A DNA stretch of 5,542 nt, taken from positions 1-5,542 of the forward strand of contig CALIEE010000211.1 of assembly GCA_938022485.1 (NCBI GenBank), read 5' to 3'. Below the pieces are notes generated by a model that worked only from the letters and a program-made list of their open reading frames with translations, searched no databases and had not been told where the DNA came from. Positions within the stretch are counted from its first letter, which is position 1. Every line of letters starts with the position of its first letter. Positions 1 through 5,019 of the stretch are shown one piece after another. A program made the position numbers and the translations under genes. This DNA is from an uncultured bacterium (GTDB taxonomy: Bacteria; Bdellovibrionota_C; UBA2361; SZUA-149; CALKYB01).

Positions 1-247
1 TTTTTCCAATGGTAACCTCGCGGCCAAAGCGCAGTTGAGCAAATTTAGAAGAAAAATACTCCCGACCTGAAAACTGGGTAAAAGAATTAAAATCCTCAAT
101 TTCGTTTAACTCAGAACCGTGGGCAATTTTAAAGGCACTTACTTGAAGGCTGTCCCTGCCGGAGCTAGAAAACAATAACGAAAAAGCTAAAAAACCAAGG
201 CTAAACAAACTAAAATTGTCTAGGTTTCTGCTGTTCAAAATTCTCAT
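1..247 (-). CDS. Exported protein of unknown function, N-terminal 82 residues (truncated by window edge)
   Basis: I do not recognise this protein. An open frame begins with ATG at 247 and runs off the left edge after 82 complete codons. The start is supported by AAGGAG on the minus strand (253-258), 5 nt upstream, and by the promoter and operator-like motif just beyond it. The product begins MRILNSRN, followed by a hydrophobic stretch at about residues 13-27 (FSLFSLGFLAFSLLF) and then SSSG. This fits a Sec signal peptide, so the protein is probably exported to the periplasm or outer membrane. The visible mature part is polar and aromatic, without cysteines or a domain I can name. It is probably its own transcription unit, since 317 nt separate it from the lipoprotein-like gene upstream. 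It shares an upstream motif with the DUF6502 gene, which suggests common regulation. The gene call is fairly sure; the function is unknown. Confidence 0.75.
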   Translation of the reverse strand, partial: MRILNSRNLDNFSLFSLGFLAFSLLFSSSGRDSLQVSAFKIAHGSELNEIEDFNSFTQFSGREYFSSKFAQLRFGREVTIGK

Positions 248-261
248 AATAACTCCTTAAT

Positions 262-279
262 GTGCATTTTACACATTCG
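262..279. promoter_or_regulatory. Operator-like palindrome, copy 1 of a shared 18-bp motif
   Basis: The plus strand reads GTGCATTTTACACATTCG. The core is GTGT-N5-GCAC on the minus strand, an imperfect inverted repeat with half-sites GTGT and GCAC. It abuts the -10 hexamer of the promoter at 279-307 and covers the predicted transcription start, a position typical of repressor binding. It matches the sequence at 2432-2449 at 15 of 18 positions, on the same strand, and that copy also lies upstream of a minus-strand gene. The binding protein is not known; the DUF6502 product encoded at 1579-2397 is one candidate by inference. Confidence 0.5.
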
Positions 280-307
280 TTATATGAGGCTTCAGCTGTT
301 CTGTAAA
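279..307 (-). promoter_or_regulatory. Sigma-70 promoter of the exported-protein gene
   Basis: On the minus strand, TTTACA (302-307) and TATAAC (279-284) are separated by exactly 17 nt. Each hexamer has one mismatch to TTGACA or TATAAT. The expected transcription start falls near 271-273, which gives a leader of about 25 nt with the AAGGAG ribosome binding site inside it. This is the best promoter match I found in the window. Confidence 0.65.
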
Positions 308-455
308 GTCAGATCCAACAATTTTCAGCGAAAAGATATCAACAGGGAAAATTTTGCAGTAAGTAAAGCTGAATTAATCCTAAAGCTCCCTTAAATAGGG
401 CTAATAGCTCGTGCCATAATATAGCAAGCGGGTAAGAGAGTTTTTTTGAAGAGTT

Positions 456-486
456 TAAAGGCCTATCCAGACTAAGAGGGCCTTTA
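456..486. repeat. Perfect 8-bp inverted repeat with 15-nt loop
   Basis: TAAAGGCC (456-463) and GGCCTTTA (479-486) are exact reverse complements. A further T-G wobble is possible inside the stem. On the minus strand, as transcribed from the lipoprotein-like gene, the stem is followed by AACTC and then an A-rich run, not a U tract. It is therefore not a classical intrinsic terminator, although it could still protect an mRNA 3' end. Confidence 0.5.
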
Positions 487-510
487 CATCGGCATAAAAA
501 TATATCCGAG

Positions 511-539
511 CCTAGGGAGGGTAGATACTCCGCCTTAGG
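511..539 (-). terminator. Weak candidate terminator after the lipoprotein-like gene
   Basis: CCTAGGGAGG (511-520) and CCGCCTTAGG (530-539) form a stem interrupted by two mismatches, about 25 nt past the lipoprotein-like stop codon. On the minus strand the stem is followed by CTCGGATATATTTTTATG, which is T-rich but only after a gap. The arm at 533-538 can alternatively pair with CTAAGG at 548-553, so two structures compete. The position suits a terminator; the imperfect stem and delayed T run make the call weak. Confidence 0.3.
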
Positions 540-564
540 AAGATTTTCTAAGGAGTTCTATATA

Positions 565-1506
565 TCAGGGGTTGTTACTGCCCATTCCATCGCCACCCTG
601 GGCACCTGTGGTATCACCAAAGCCACCATTTCCACCTTCTTCGGAACCATCGCCACCCTGGCCATCGCCATTCATTCCGTCACCGCCCATTCCATCACCT
701 TCATGGTCACCTGTGCCTTGACCGGAATCACTACCCTGGCCATCGCCAGAACCGTCACCACCCATTCCGTCACCGCCCATTTCACCACTACCCTGGCCAT
801 CACCCGAGCCATTGCCTCCTTGATCACCGACTCCATCAGAAGAGCCTTGGTTATTAGAGTTATCGCCGCCCGAGGACCCACCACCTGAACTAGGTTGGTT
901 GTTTTGATTAGCTGCCGCACTTGCGTCTTCCTGAGTAACTCGATCCAATTCCGCTTCAACTGCCGAGACTTCCTCCGCAGAGATAAAACGCATATCTGGG
1001 ACCGTAAGTTGGCCCGTTTCGTCCTGAGCAAGAACAACATCTAAGCCCGCAGCACCCGCCTCGGCCATTCCTAGTGGGGCACTTGATATCAAGCCATTGA
1101 CATCAATGGCCATGAAAAGATGCTGATCCTCTCTCACAGATGCCCTTAACAAGAACCTACCTTCTCTATCCGTAGCAGTGGTCCCGAGCACAACTCTTCC
1201 AGGAACGGAAGACTCGATTTCTGTTTGAGCCAAGGCAGTGCTCACTATAGAAAATCTGGCGGCCACGACTGGGTCAGCTTCTACTTCTAAAGAAACCAAG
1301 GCACCTTCCGTAGGTTGGCTATTTAAATCCAAAAGCCTTCCAGCTACTACTACGTCGAAACTTGCACTTGTTATTCCAGTCCCGGAACTTCCTCCACCAC
1401 AACCATCCCCAAAAATAGGGATCAGCACTAACACAACGAACGTGCCAAGCAGTTCTCTTAATTTTCTAAATTGGTTTTTCTTAAGCTGAGGCTTGCGGGC
1501 TTTCAT
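565..1506 (-). CDS. Putative lipoprotein with carboxypeptidase-regulatory-like domain and Gly/Asp-rich repetitive tail
   Basis: The 313-residue product has a basic N-terminus, a hydrophobic segment at residues 21-32, and Cys36 followed by GGGSSGTG. This suggests a lipid-anchored envelope protein, although the residues before the cysteine (FGDG) make a poor lipobox. Residues about 48-165 read as a beta-sandwich of the carboxypeptidase-regulatory type: VVVAGRLLD near 52-60, and TATDREGRFLL near 110-120, the usual signature of this fold. Residues about 176-200 are acidic and probably helical. From about 206 to the end the chain is almost all Gly, Asp, Ser, Asn, Gln and Met in GGDGM/GDGQG units. 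ATG at 1506 has GGAG 7 nt upstream (1514-1517). The DUF6502 gene lies 72 nt upstream on the same strand, so co-transcription is likely. From memory, DUF6502 genes often sit beside DUF5666 lipoproteins with a similar CGGGSSGTG start, but this protein lacks the DUF5666 body that I know. The molecular function is unknown. Confidence 0.8.
   Translation of the reverse strand: MKARKPQLKKNQFRKLRELLGTFVVLVLIPIFGDGCGGGSSGTGITSASFDVVVAGRLLDLNSQPTEGALVSLEVEADPVVAARFSIVSTALAQTEIESSVPGRVVLGTTATDREGRFLLRASVREDQHLFMAIDVNGLISSAPLGMAEAGAAGLDVVLAQDETGQLTVPDMRFISAEEVSAVEAELDRVTQEDASAAANQNNQPSSGGGSSGGDNSNNQGSSDGVGDQGGNGSGDGQGSGEMGGDGMGGDGSGDGQGSDSGQGTGDHEGDGMGGDGMNGDGQGGDGSEEGGNGGFGDTTGAQGGDGMGSNNP
568..891 (-). 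repeat. Degenerate repeats encoding the Gly/Asp-rich tail
   Basis: This part of the lipoprotein-like gene consists of imperfect short repeats. Exact copies include CATTCCGTCACCGCCCATT at 673-691 and 763-781 (90 nt apart), CCATCGCCACCCTGG at 587-601 and 647-661 (60 nt apart), and CCCTGGCCATCGCCA at 656-670 and 734-748 (78 nt apart). All spacings are multiples of three, so unit gain or loss would keep the frame. The encoded units are GGDGM, GDGQG and GDGSG. Spurious open frames in this stretch result from the repetition. Confidence 0.8.
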
Positions 1507-1559
1507 TAGCTCTCTCCGGCAAGAAAAATTTTAAGGTTGAGGGACACATTTCCCAGAAC

Positions 1560-1580
1560 AGCCAGTGGATTTACTGGGCT
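1560..1580 (-). other. Small hairpin between the DUF6502 and lipoprotein-like genes
   Basis: AGCCAGT (1560-1566) can pair with ACTGG-G-CT (1573-1580) with one bulged G and a 6-nt loop. The stem overlaps the DUF6502 stop codon. No T run follows on the minus strand, so it should not terminate transcription; it might tune expression of the downstream gene. An isolated ACACATTT at 1544-1551 matches half of the shared operator-like motif but has no partner half. Confidence 0.3.
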
Positions 1581-2397
1581 AATCTTCTACATTCCTAGGC
1601 GCTGAACATTGACTAAAACTGCCCACAACGACTTTCGCACCGCCGGACTTGTTTAACTCAGGATTGATGTCATGATCAAATCCCGCCAGGTATTTTCTCA
1701 CCTTTTTATGAAAGGCTGACCCTTCTTTTAACAGCCAGTCCCTAATTTCAGGCAAATTTTCATCAGAAATATTGTCATATTCAGTGCGAGCATGGAGATT
1801 AGGCACCGAAGATTTGGATGAAAGATTTTCATCAACGGCCCCCATTAAGTTCTCAACATCCTTAGCCATAATTCTATAACCCTCTAAACTTGAGGAATCA
1901 GATTGAAAGGCCGAAGCAAGAAGCTTAATCCCTCGAGCTGTTTTTTCAACGGCTCCAATTCGTTGCAGCTCTGAAAGCACAGAGCCCGGGTTTACGTCTT
2001 TACTAACGGTCTCTACGAGAACGCGATACTCATTATTATCCGACTGATTAGATAGGATTCTGGGCTTTCCAGCAGTTGTTAGGAACTTTTTATCAGCTAT
2101 CCACTGACCAATGACCCTAACAGCAACCCCCTCTGGGGTTTCCCGAGCCTCGCCCTGTCCGTAAATTCTCATTACATCTCGGCGGTGTATTCCAGTGCTT
2201 ATACTTATACGACTTACATTGGCCTTATCACCGCTTTCTTCGATTTCTGAAGCAGCTTGCTCTACGAAGCTGTGCTTTGCCACTTCAAGAAATTCCTGAA
2301 TTCCAGTGCCATGCTTGAGACAAAAGCGCGCTATCGGCCTTAACATCAGGCGAAGGCACTGAAAGCGCAGTTGAGAAAATTGTTCTTTAGCCGTCAA
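1579..2397 (-). CDS. DUF6502 family protein, putative DNA-binding regulator
   Basis: The 272-residue product matches the DUF6502 family as I remember it: LRPIARFCLKHG near residues 19-30, EFLEVAKHSFVEQA near 35-48, a helix-turn-helix-like SRISISTGIHRRDV near 62-75, a middle part with GQWI and PGSVLSELQRIGAVE, and a C-terminal helical part with YDNISDENLPEIRDWL. The family has no established biochemical role that I know; the HTH-like segment suggests transcriptional control. No signal peptide or membrane segment is visible, so it should be cytoplasmic. The start is uncertain. TTG at 2397 is the only usual start codon before the in-frame stop at 2410-2412 and has a weak GAG-containing site 5 nt upstream. 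ATG at 2346 (residue 18) is the alternative and lacks a visible ribosome binding site, but it still keeps nearly the whole domain. The gene is divergent from qmcA and probably leads an operon with the lipoprotein-like gene. The 18-bp motif at 2432-2449 suggests autoregulation (inference). Confidence 0.82.
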   Translation of the reverse strand: MTAKEQFSQLRFQCLRLMLRPIARFCLKHGTGIQEFLEVAKHSFVEQAASEIEESGDKANVSRISISTGIHRRDVMRIYGQGEARETPEGVAVRVIGQWIADKKFLTTAGKPRILSNQSDNNEYRVLVETVSKDVNPGSVLSELQRIGAVEKTARGIKLLASAFQSDSSSLEGYRIMAKDVENLMGAVDENLSSKSSVPNLHARTEYDNISDENLPEIRDWLLKEGSAFHKKVRKYLAGFDHDINPELNKSGGAKVVVGSFSQCSAPRNVED

Positions 2398-2431
2398 AAC
2401 TTCTCGGATTTAATTCCACAACAATAATTAA

Positions 2432-2449
2432 GTGTATATTACACATTTG
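2432..2449. promoter_or_regulatory. Operator-like palindrome, copy 2 of the shared 18-bp motif
   Basis: The plus strand reads GTGTATATTACACATTTG, containing the symmetric GTGTA-TAT-TACAC. It lies 34 nt upstream of the TTG start of the DUF6502 gene, in the divergent region shared with qmcA. It equals the 262-279 copy except at three positions. A weak promoter on the minus strand (TTTCCA, 17 nt, TAATAT) would place the -10 hexamer inside the palindrome, but this pair matches consensus at only 8 of 12 positions and is tentative. Confidence 0.5.
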
Positions 2450-2525
2450 ATGAAGCTGTGGAAATCTGAAAGATTTTGCATGATTTAGATTAGGTTTAAG
2501 ACTCAAAAATCAATTTCAGACAAGC

Positions 2526-2573
2526 TGAGGGCCTCAATTTCTTCTTTCATCATTGGATATCTCGGTGATATCC
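2526..2573. promoter_or_regulatory. Two palindromes upstream of qmcA
   Basis: TGAGG-G-CCTCA (2526-2536) is a near-perfect palindrome. GGATATC (2555-2561) and GATATCC (2567-2573) form a perfect 7-bp inverted repeat with a 5-nt spacer. Both lie between the DUF6502 motif and qmcA. The second, about 50 nt before the qmcA start, could be an operator or a leader hairpin. A possible qmcA promoter downstream (TTAAGA at 2579-2584, 16 nt, TATATT at 2601-2606) would leave only about 12 nt of leader, so I do not annotate it separately. Confidence 0.35.
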
Positions 2574-2624
2574 TGAGGTTAAGAAGGCAATTTTTCTCAA
2601 TATATTCATATTCTTGGAGATAAC

Positions 2625-3542
2625 ATGTTCGAAGGGTTTATTTTCATCCTGTTGTTGTTCACTTTAATCGTCGGCTACATGGGGATAAAGGTGATTCCCC
2701 AAGGTTACGAGCATACAGTCGAGAGATTTGGTAGATTTACCAAAGTCTTAGAGCCCGGGCTTCATTTCATTACCCCAATGGTTGACCGTATCGGTCAACG
2801 GGTGAATGTAATGGAACAGGTTCTAGACATTCCCACTCAACAAGTTATTACAAAAGACAATGCTCAAGTCTCAGTAGACGGTCTAGTTTTCTTCACTATT
2901 ACATCAACACCCAAAGCAGCTTATGAGGTCAATGACCTAGGCCGAGCCCTAAGAGGGCTAAGTATGACAAGCATCAGGTCTGTATTGGGAGAAATGGACC
3001 TAGACGATGCCCTTTCCAACAGAGACACAATTAACTCGAAACTTCTTAGAATTATAGATTCTGCAGCCGAGCCATGGGGCACAAGTATTCAAAGGGTCGA
3101 AATTCAAGACATCAGCCCGCCTTTAGACCTTGTCGAAGCTATGGCCAGACAGATGAAAGCAGAGAGAGATAAAAGAGCCCAAATTTTGGAAGCAGAAGGA
3201 GACCGTGAATCTTCAATTAAACGTGCAGAGGGCGAAAAAGCTTCTCAAATTCTTGAAGCGGAAGGACGCTTGGAAGCCGCTAGCCGAGACGCTGAAGCTA
3301 GAGAAAGGCTGGCCGTAGCAGAAGCAGAAGCAACAAAAGAAGTTTCTCAGGCTGTAGCCTCCGGAGATGTTCAAGCTCTTAACTACTTTGTCGCGCAGAA
3401 ATATACCGATGCCATTGGAAAATTTGCTGATTCGCCTAATCAAAAAGTAATCCTAATGCCAATTGAAGCATCTAATCTGATAGGTTCTCTCTCTGGTATC
3501 AAGGAGCTCCTGGGAGAGACTAAAGACAATTCGACTAAATAA
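2625..3542 (+). CDS. qmcA: SPFH/Band 7 paraslipin, QmcA-like membrane protein
   Basis: The 305-residue product is a stomatin-family membrane scaffold. SPFH proteins form large ring-like oligomers on the inner membrane that organise lipids and proteases; E. coli qmcA was found as a multicopy suppressor of ftsH htpX loss. Residues 4-20 are one hydrophobic segment. The SPFH domain follows (about 20-180) with the family hallmarks VIPQGYEHTVERFGRF, LEPGLHFITP, VLDIPTQQVITKDNA and QMKAERDKRA. A charged coiled coil of EAEG-type repeats covers about 180-245. The conserved tail includes ASGDVQALNYFVAQKYT and EASNLIGSLSGIKEL. Length equals that of E. coli QmcA, and I see no truncation. ATG at 2625 has GGAG 5 nt upstream (2616-2619). 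The NfeD-family gene follows after 14 nt, the conserved partner arrangement for this family. Confidence 0.95.
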   Translation: MFEGFIFILLLFTLIVGYMGIKVIPQGYEHTVERFGRFTKVLEPGLHFITPMVDRIGQRVNVMEQVLDIPTQQVITKDNAQVSVDGLVFFTITSTPKAAYEVNDLGRALRGLSMTSIRSVLGEMDLDDALSNRDTINSKLLRIIDSAAEPWGTSIQRVEIQDISPPLDLVEAMARQMKAERDKRAQILEAEGDRESSIKRAEGEKASQILEAEGRLEAASRDAEARERLAVAEAEATKEVSQAVASGDVQALNYFVAQKYTDAIGKFADSPNQKVILMPIEASNLIGSLSGIKELLGETKDNSTK

Positions 3543-3556
3543 AACTGGAAAAAATC

Positions 3557-4012
3557 ATGCTTGAATTATTTTCATCTCACCCTGATTGGGGTTGGATTGC
3601 GTTAGGAGTAGCTTTTATTTTAATTGAAGTTTTACTCTTCAGCGCTGTGTTTATTTGGTTTGGCTCTTCTGCGATCATTACAGGCTTACTGACTATGGCT
3701 ATTGGGATGTCCTGGCAAACACAGATTGCAGTTTTTTCTGTGCTAGCGCTAGCCTCTCTCGCTGGCTTCAAATTTCTAAGAGGTAATGAGGACTCCAGAG
3801 AAAGAACCGACGGTTACCAACTCAACAAAAGAGCTACTCACTACATTGGTAAGTCCGTTGAGGTTTCAAACGAAATTAAAAACGGGCGAGGCAGGGTTTA
3901 CGTTGGAGACACTAGCTGGAAAGCCTCAGGTCCAGATTGTCCAGAGGGCACAAAAGTCAAGGTTGTCGACGTTGATGGCGACCGCCTTGTAGTTGAAATA
4001 TCTGAGAACTAA
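3557..4012 (+). CDS. NfeD family protein (YbbJ-like), membrane partner of the paraslipin
   Basis: This 151-residue protein has the short NfeD layout. Hydrophobic segments lie at about residues 13-33, 36-50 and 54-72, followed by a charged linker (GNEDSRERTDGYQLNKR) and a C-terminal OB-fold-like beta domain from about 96. That domain carries the family signature: YIGKSVEV, NGRGRVYVGDTSWKA, and GTKVKVVDVDGDRLVVE at the end. It lacks the ClpP-like serine protease domain of long NfeD proteins, so it is not expected to be a protease. In this family the short form associates with SPFH proteins, and the gene lies 14 nt after qmcA, so co-transcription and complex formation are expected. The ribosome binding site before ATG 3557 is weak (GGAA at 3547-3550), which may mean partial translational coupling to qmcA. 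Confidence 0.93.
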   Translation: MLELFSSHPDWGWIALGVAFILIEVLLFSAVFIWFGSSAIITGLLTMAIGMSWQTQIAVFSVLALASLAGFKFLRGNEDSRERTDGYQLNKRATHYIGKSVEVSNEIKNGRGRVYVGDTSWKASGPDCPEGTKVKVVDVDGDRLVVEISEN

Positions 4013-4027
4013 AATCCTCTAAATTAA

Positions 4028-4070
4028 ACTGAAATTCAATGTAGTTTCAGTGGATTATGCCCCATCCACT
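4028..4070 (+). other. Two overlapping, mutually exclusive hairpins after the NfeD gene
   Basis: ACTGAAA (4028-4034) pairs with TTTCAGT (4045-4051); two further weak pairs leave a 6-nt loop. AGTGGAT (4049-4055) pairs with ATCCACT (4064-4070) across an 8-nt loop. The two share 4049-4051, so both cannot form completely. They start 16 nt after the NfeD stop. No T run follows either one. They may form a 3'-end structure for the qmcA-nfeD transcript or a bidirectional stop, but this is uncertain. Confidence 0.4.
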
Positions 4071-4127
4071 ATAAACACCATCTTTCCTATAGTTTTCCCC
4101 AATAGACTATTCTCTACGGCCTAATCT

Positions 4128-4140
4128 GTGTTAAAAACAC
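4128..4140. promoter_or_regulatory. Possible third copy of the GTGT-N5-ACAC palindrome
   Basis: GTGTTAAAAACAC is an inverted repeat (GTGT-N5-ACAC) preceded by T, like the minus-strand cores TGTGTAAAATGCAC and TGTGTAATATACAC of the other two copies. It lies 78 nt upstream of the methyltransferase gene. The flanking bases beyond the core do not match, and the same sequence could simply fold as a 5-bp hairpin, so membership in the same motif family is tentative. Confidence 0.25.
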
Positions 4141-4150
4141 CCCTAGGCAT

Positions 4151-4173
4151 ATTCACACCCTTTTAGGGTGAAT
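4151..4173 (+). terminator. Weak candidate terminator hairpin upstream of the methyltransferase gene
   Basis: CACCCT (4156-4161) pairs with AGGGTG (4165-4170) around a 3-nt T loop. ATT (4151-4153) and AAT (4171-4173) extend the stem past a 2-nt bulge. The stem is strong for its size, but what follows (TCTCATAAAATTTC) is not a T run. It might end the upstream transcript weakly or form part of the methyltransferase leader. The rest of the 206-nt gap (4013-4218) holds no gene that I can see. Confidence 0.3.
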
Positions 4174-4204
4174 TCTCATAAAATTTCATTTCTAACGCTT
4201 CATT

Positions 4205-4210
4205 AGGAGG
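4205..4210 (+). promoter_or_regulatory. Perfect Shine-Dalgarno that fixes a GTG start
   Basis: AGGAGG stands 8 nt before GTG at 4219. This is the strongest ribosome binding site in the window and supports the GTG as the start of the methyltransferase gene. Confidence 0.85.
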
Positions 4211-4218
4211 GCCAAATC

Positions 4219-5004
4219 GTGTCAGAAGTAATTAGCCAGAAATATTCGAGTTCAGCTCCCTCTAATCAAAGCTTCATAGACGCCATCGGTCCAATTTGGA
4301 AAACCAAATTCCCAGAGGATTGGGGTATTTCAGCAGGTGGCAGTGCCTACTTTGATGTGGATGACAGGGTACAATGGGCCGAAGATACAGGCCATTGCAA
4401 CTTCGAAGGGTCCAAGATCTTGGAACTCGGACCCTTTGAGGGTTACAACACCTACCAACTAGCTCAAAAGAACCCTGAGAAGCTGGTTGCTTTAGAAGGT
4501 AATAATATTAATTTTCTGAAGACTCTAGTGGTAAAGGAAATGCTGAATATCAATGCCGAAATTCAGCATGGTGATTTCTTATCCTACTTAAACACTACCG
4601 AAGATAAGTTTGACATTGTATGGGCCTCCGGAGTTCTGTATCACCAGACAGAACCACTTCAATTTCTCGACGCGCTCTCTAAAGTCACTGATAAAATCTT
4701 TTTCTGGACTCACGCTTGGGGAGAAATAGTTATGTCTAACCCTGAGCAATACCCTCATTTCGATCCGATGAGTGACGAAGTTAGAGAATTCGATGGGCGA
4801 AACATAAAACATTATTATCGCAGCTATCTTTTCAAAAGCGACATACCAAAACAATTCTCAGGAGGAAGTTCTCCTTTCGCAATGTGGCTAAAAAAGGAAG
4901 AAATATACAAGGTTCTAGAAGATCGAGGTTTTAAGATTATAAAAAAATCAGAAAGTGATTCCCACGCCGCCGGACCTACTATTTCTTTTCTAGCATACCG
5001 ATAG
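4219..5004 (+). CDS. Class I SAM-dependent methyltransferase
   Basis: The 261-residue product has the Rossmann-fold SAM-binding motifs in order: motif I ILELGPFEGYNT (residues 67-78), the acidic residue of motif II in VALEGNN (E93), GDF after the third strand (118-120), and FDIVWASGVLYH (131-142), followed by VTDKIFFWTHAW (156-167). About 50 residues precede the fold and about 90 follow it; these include HYYRSYLF and PFAMWLKKEEIYKVLEDRGF, which probably shape the substrate pocket. No signal peptide or membrane segment is seen, so it should act in the cytoplasm. The GTG start at 4219 is fixed by a perfect AGGAGG. A second methyltransferase-fold gene starts 15 nt after its stop, so the two are probably co-transcribed. 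From memory, similar proteins occur near glycosyltransferases and surface-polysaccharide genes, but the substrate cannot be inferred here. Confidence 0.88.
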   Translation: MSEVISQKYSSSAPSNQSFIDAIGPIWKTKFPEDWGISAGGSAYFDVDDRVQWAEDTGHCNFEGSKILELGPFEGYNTYQLAQKNPEKLVALEGNNINFLKTLVVKEMLNINAEIQHGDFLSYLNTTEDKFDIVWASGVLYHQTEPLQFLDALSKVTDKIFFWTHAWGEIVMSNPEQYPHFDPMSDEVREFDGRNIKHYYRSYLFKSDIPKQFSGGSSPFAMWLKKEEIYKVLEDRGFKIIKKSESDSHAAGPTISFLAYR

Positions 5005-5019
5005 GGAGTCAAGACTGAG

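Larger units (their letters stand above)
248..564. other. 317-nt intergenic region with promoter, operator-like motif and inverted repeats
   Basis: Nothing here looks like a gene. The left end holds the promoter, operator-like motif and ribosome binding site of the exported-protein gene. The right end, downstream of the lipoprotein-like gene, holds several inverted repeats (456-486, 511-539 and 533-553). A run of seven T lies on the plus strand at 441-447, but it does not directly follow a hairpin in either direction. About 310-440 shows no other feature I can support. Confidence 0.6.

Noticed and set aside
26..39. Exact 14-bp match AAAGCGCAGTTGAG with 2362-2375
   Set aside because: Both copies lie inside coding regions and encode QLRF in the same frame. 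One such match has roughly a one in ten chance in a window of this size, and no flanking similarity supports a mobile or regulatory repeat.
441..447. Run of seven T as an intrinsic terminator on the plus strand
   Set aside because: No stable hairpin directly precedes it on the plus strand and no plus-strand gene ends nearby.
568..891. CRISPR-like array
   Set aside because: The repeats are imperfect, irregularly spaced, without unique spacers, and lie in frame within a coding sequence.
568..891. RTX calcium-binding nonapeptide repeats
   Set aside because: The tail is Gly/Asp-rich but lacks the regular GGxGxDxUx nonamer with hydrophobic U positions, so I do not call it RTX.
672..1040. Minus-strand open frame of 122 codons inside the lipoprotein-like gene, and the 703-888 plus-strand frame
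   Set aside because: Both overlap the Gly/Asp-rich repeat. The repetitive composition removes stop codons from other frames, and neither frame has a recognisable domain or a good ribosome binding site.
3213..3443. Minus-strand open frame opposite the qmcA coiled coil
   Set aside because: It is a shadow of the highly recognisable qmcA frame, with a low-quality Phe/Cys-rich translation.
4179..4184. TAAAAT as a -10 hexamer for the methyltransferase gene
   Set aside because: No acceptable -35 hexamer lies 16-19 nt upstream and there is no extended -10 TG, so the promoter of this gene remains unidentified.
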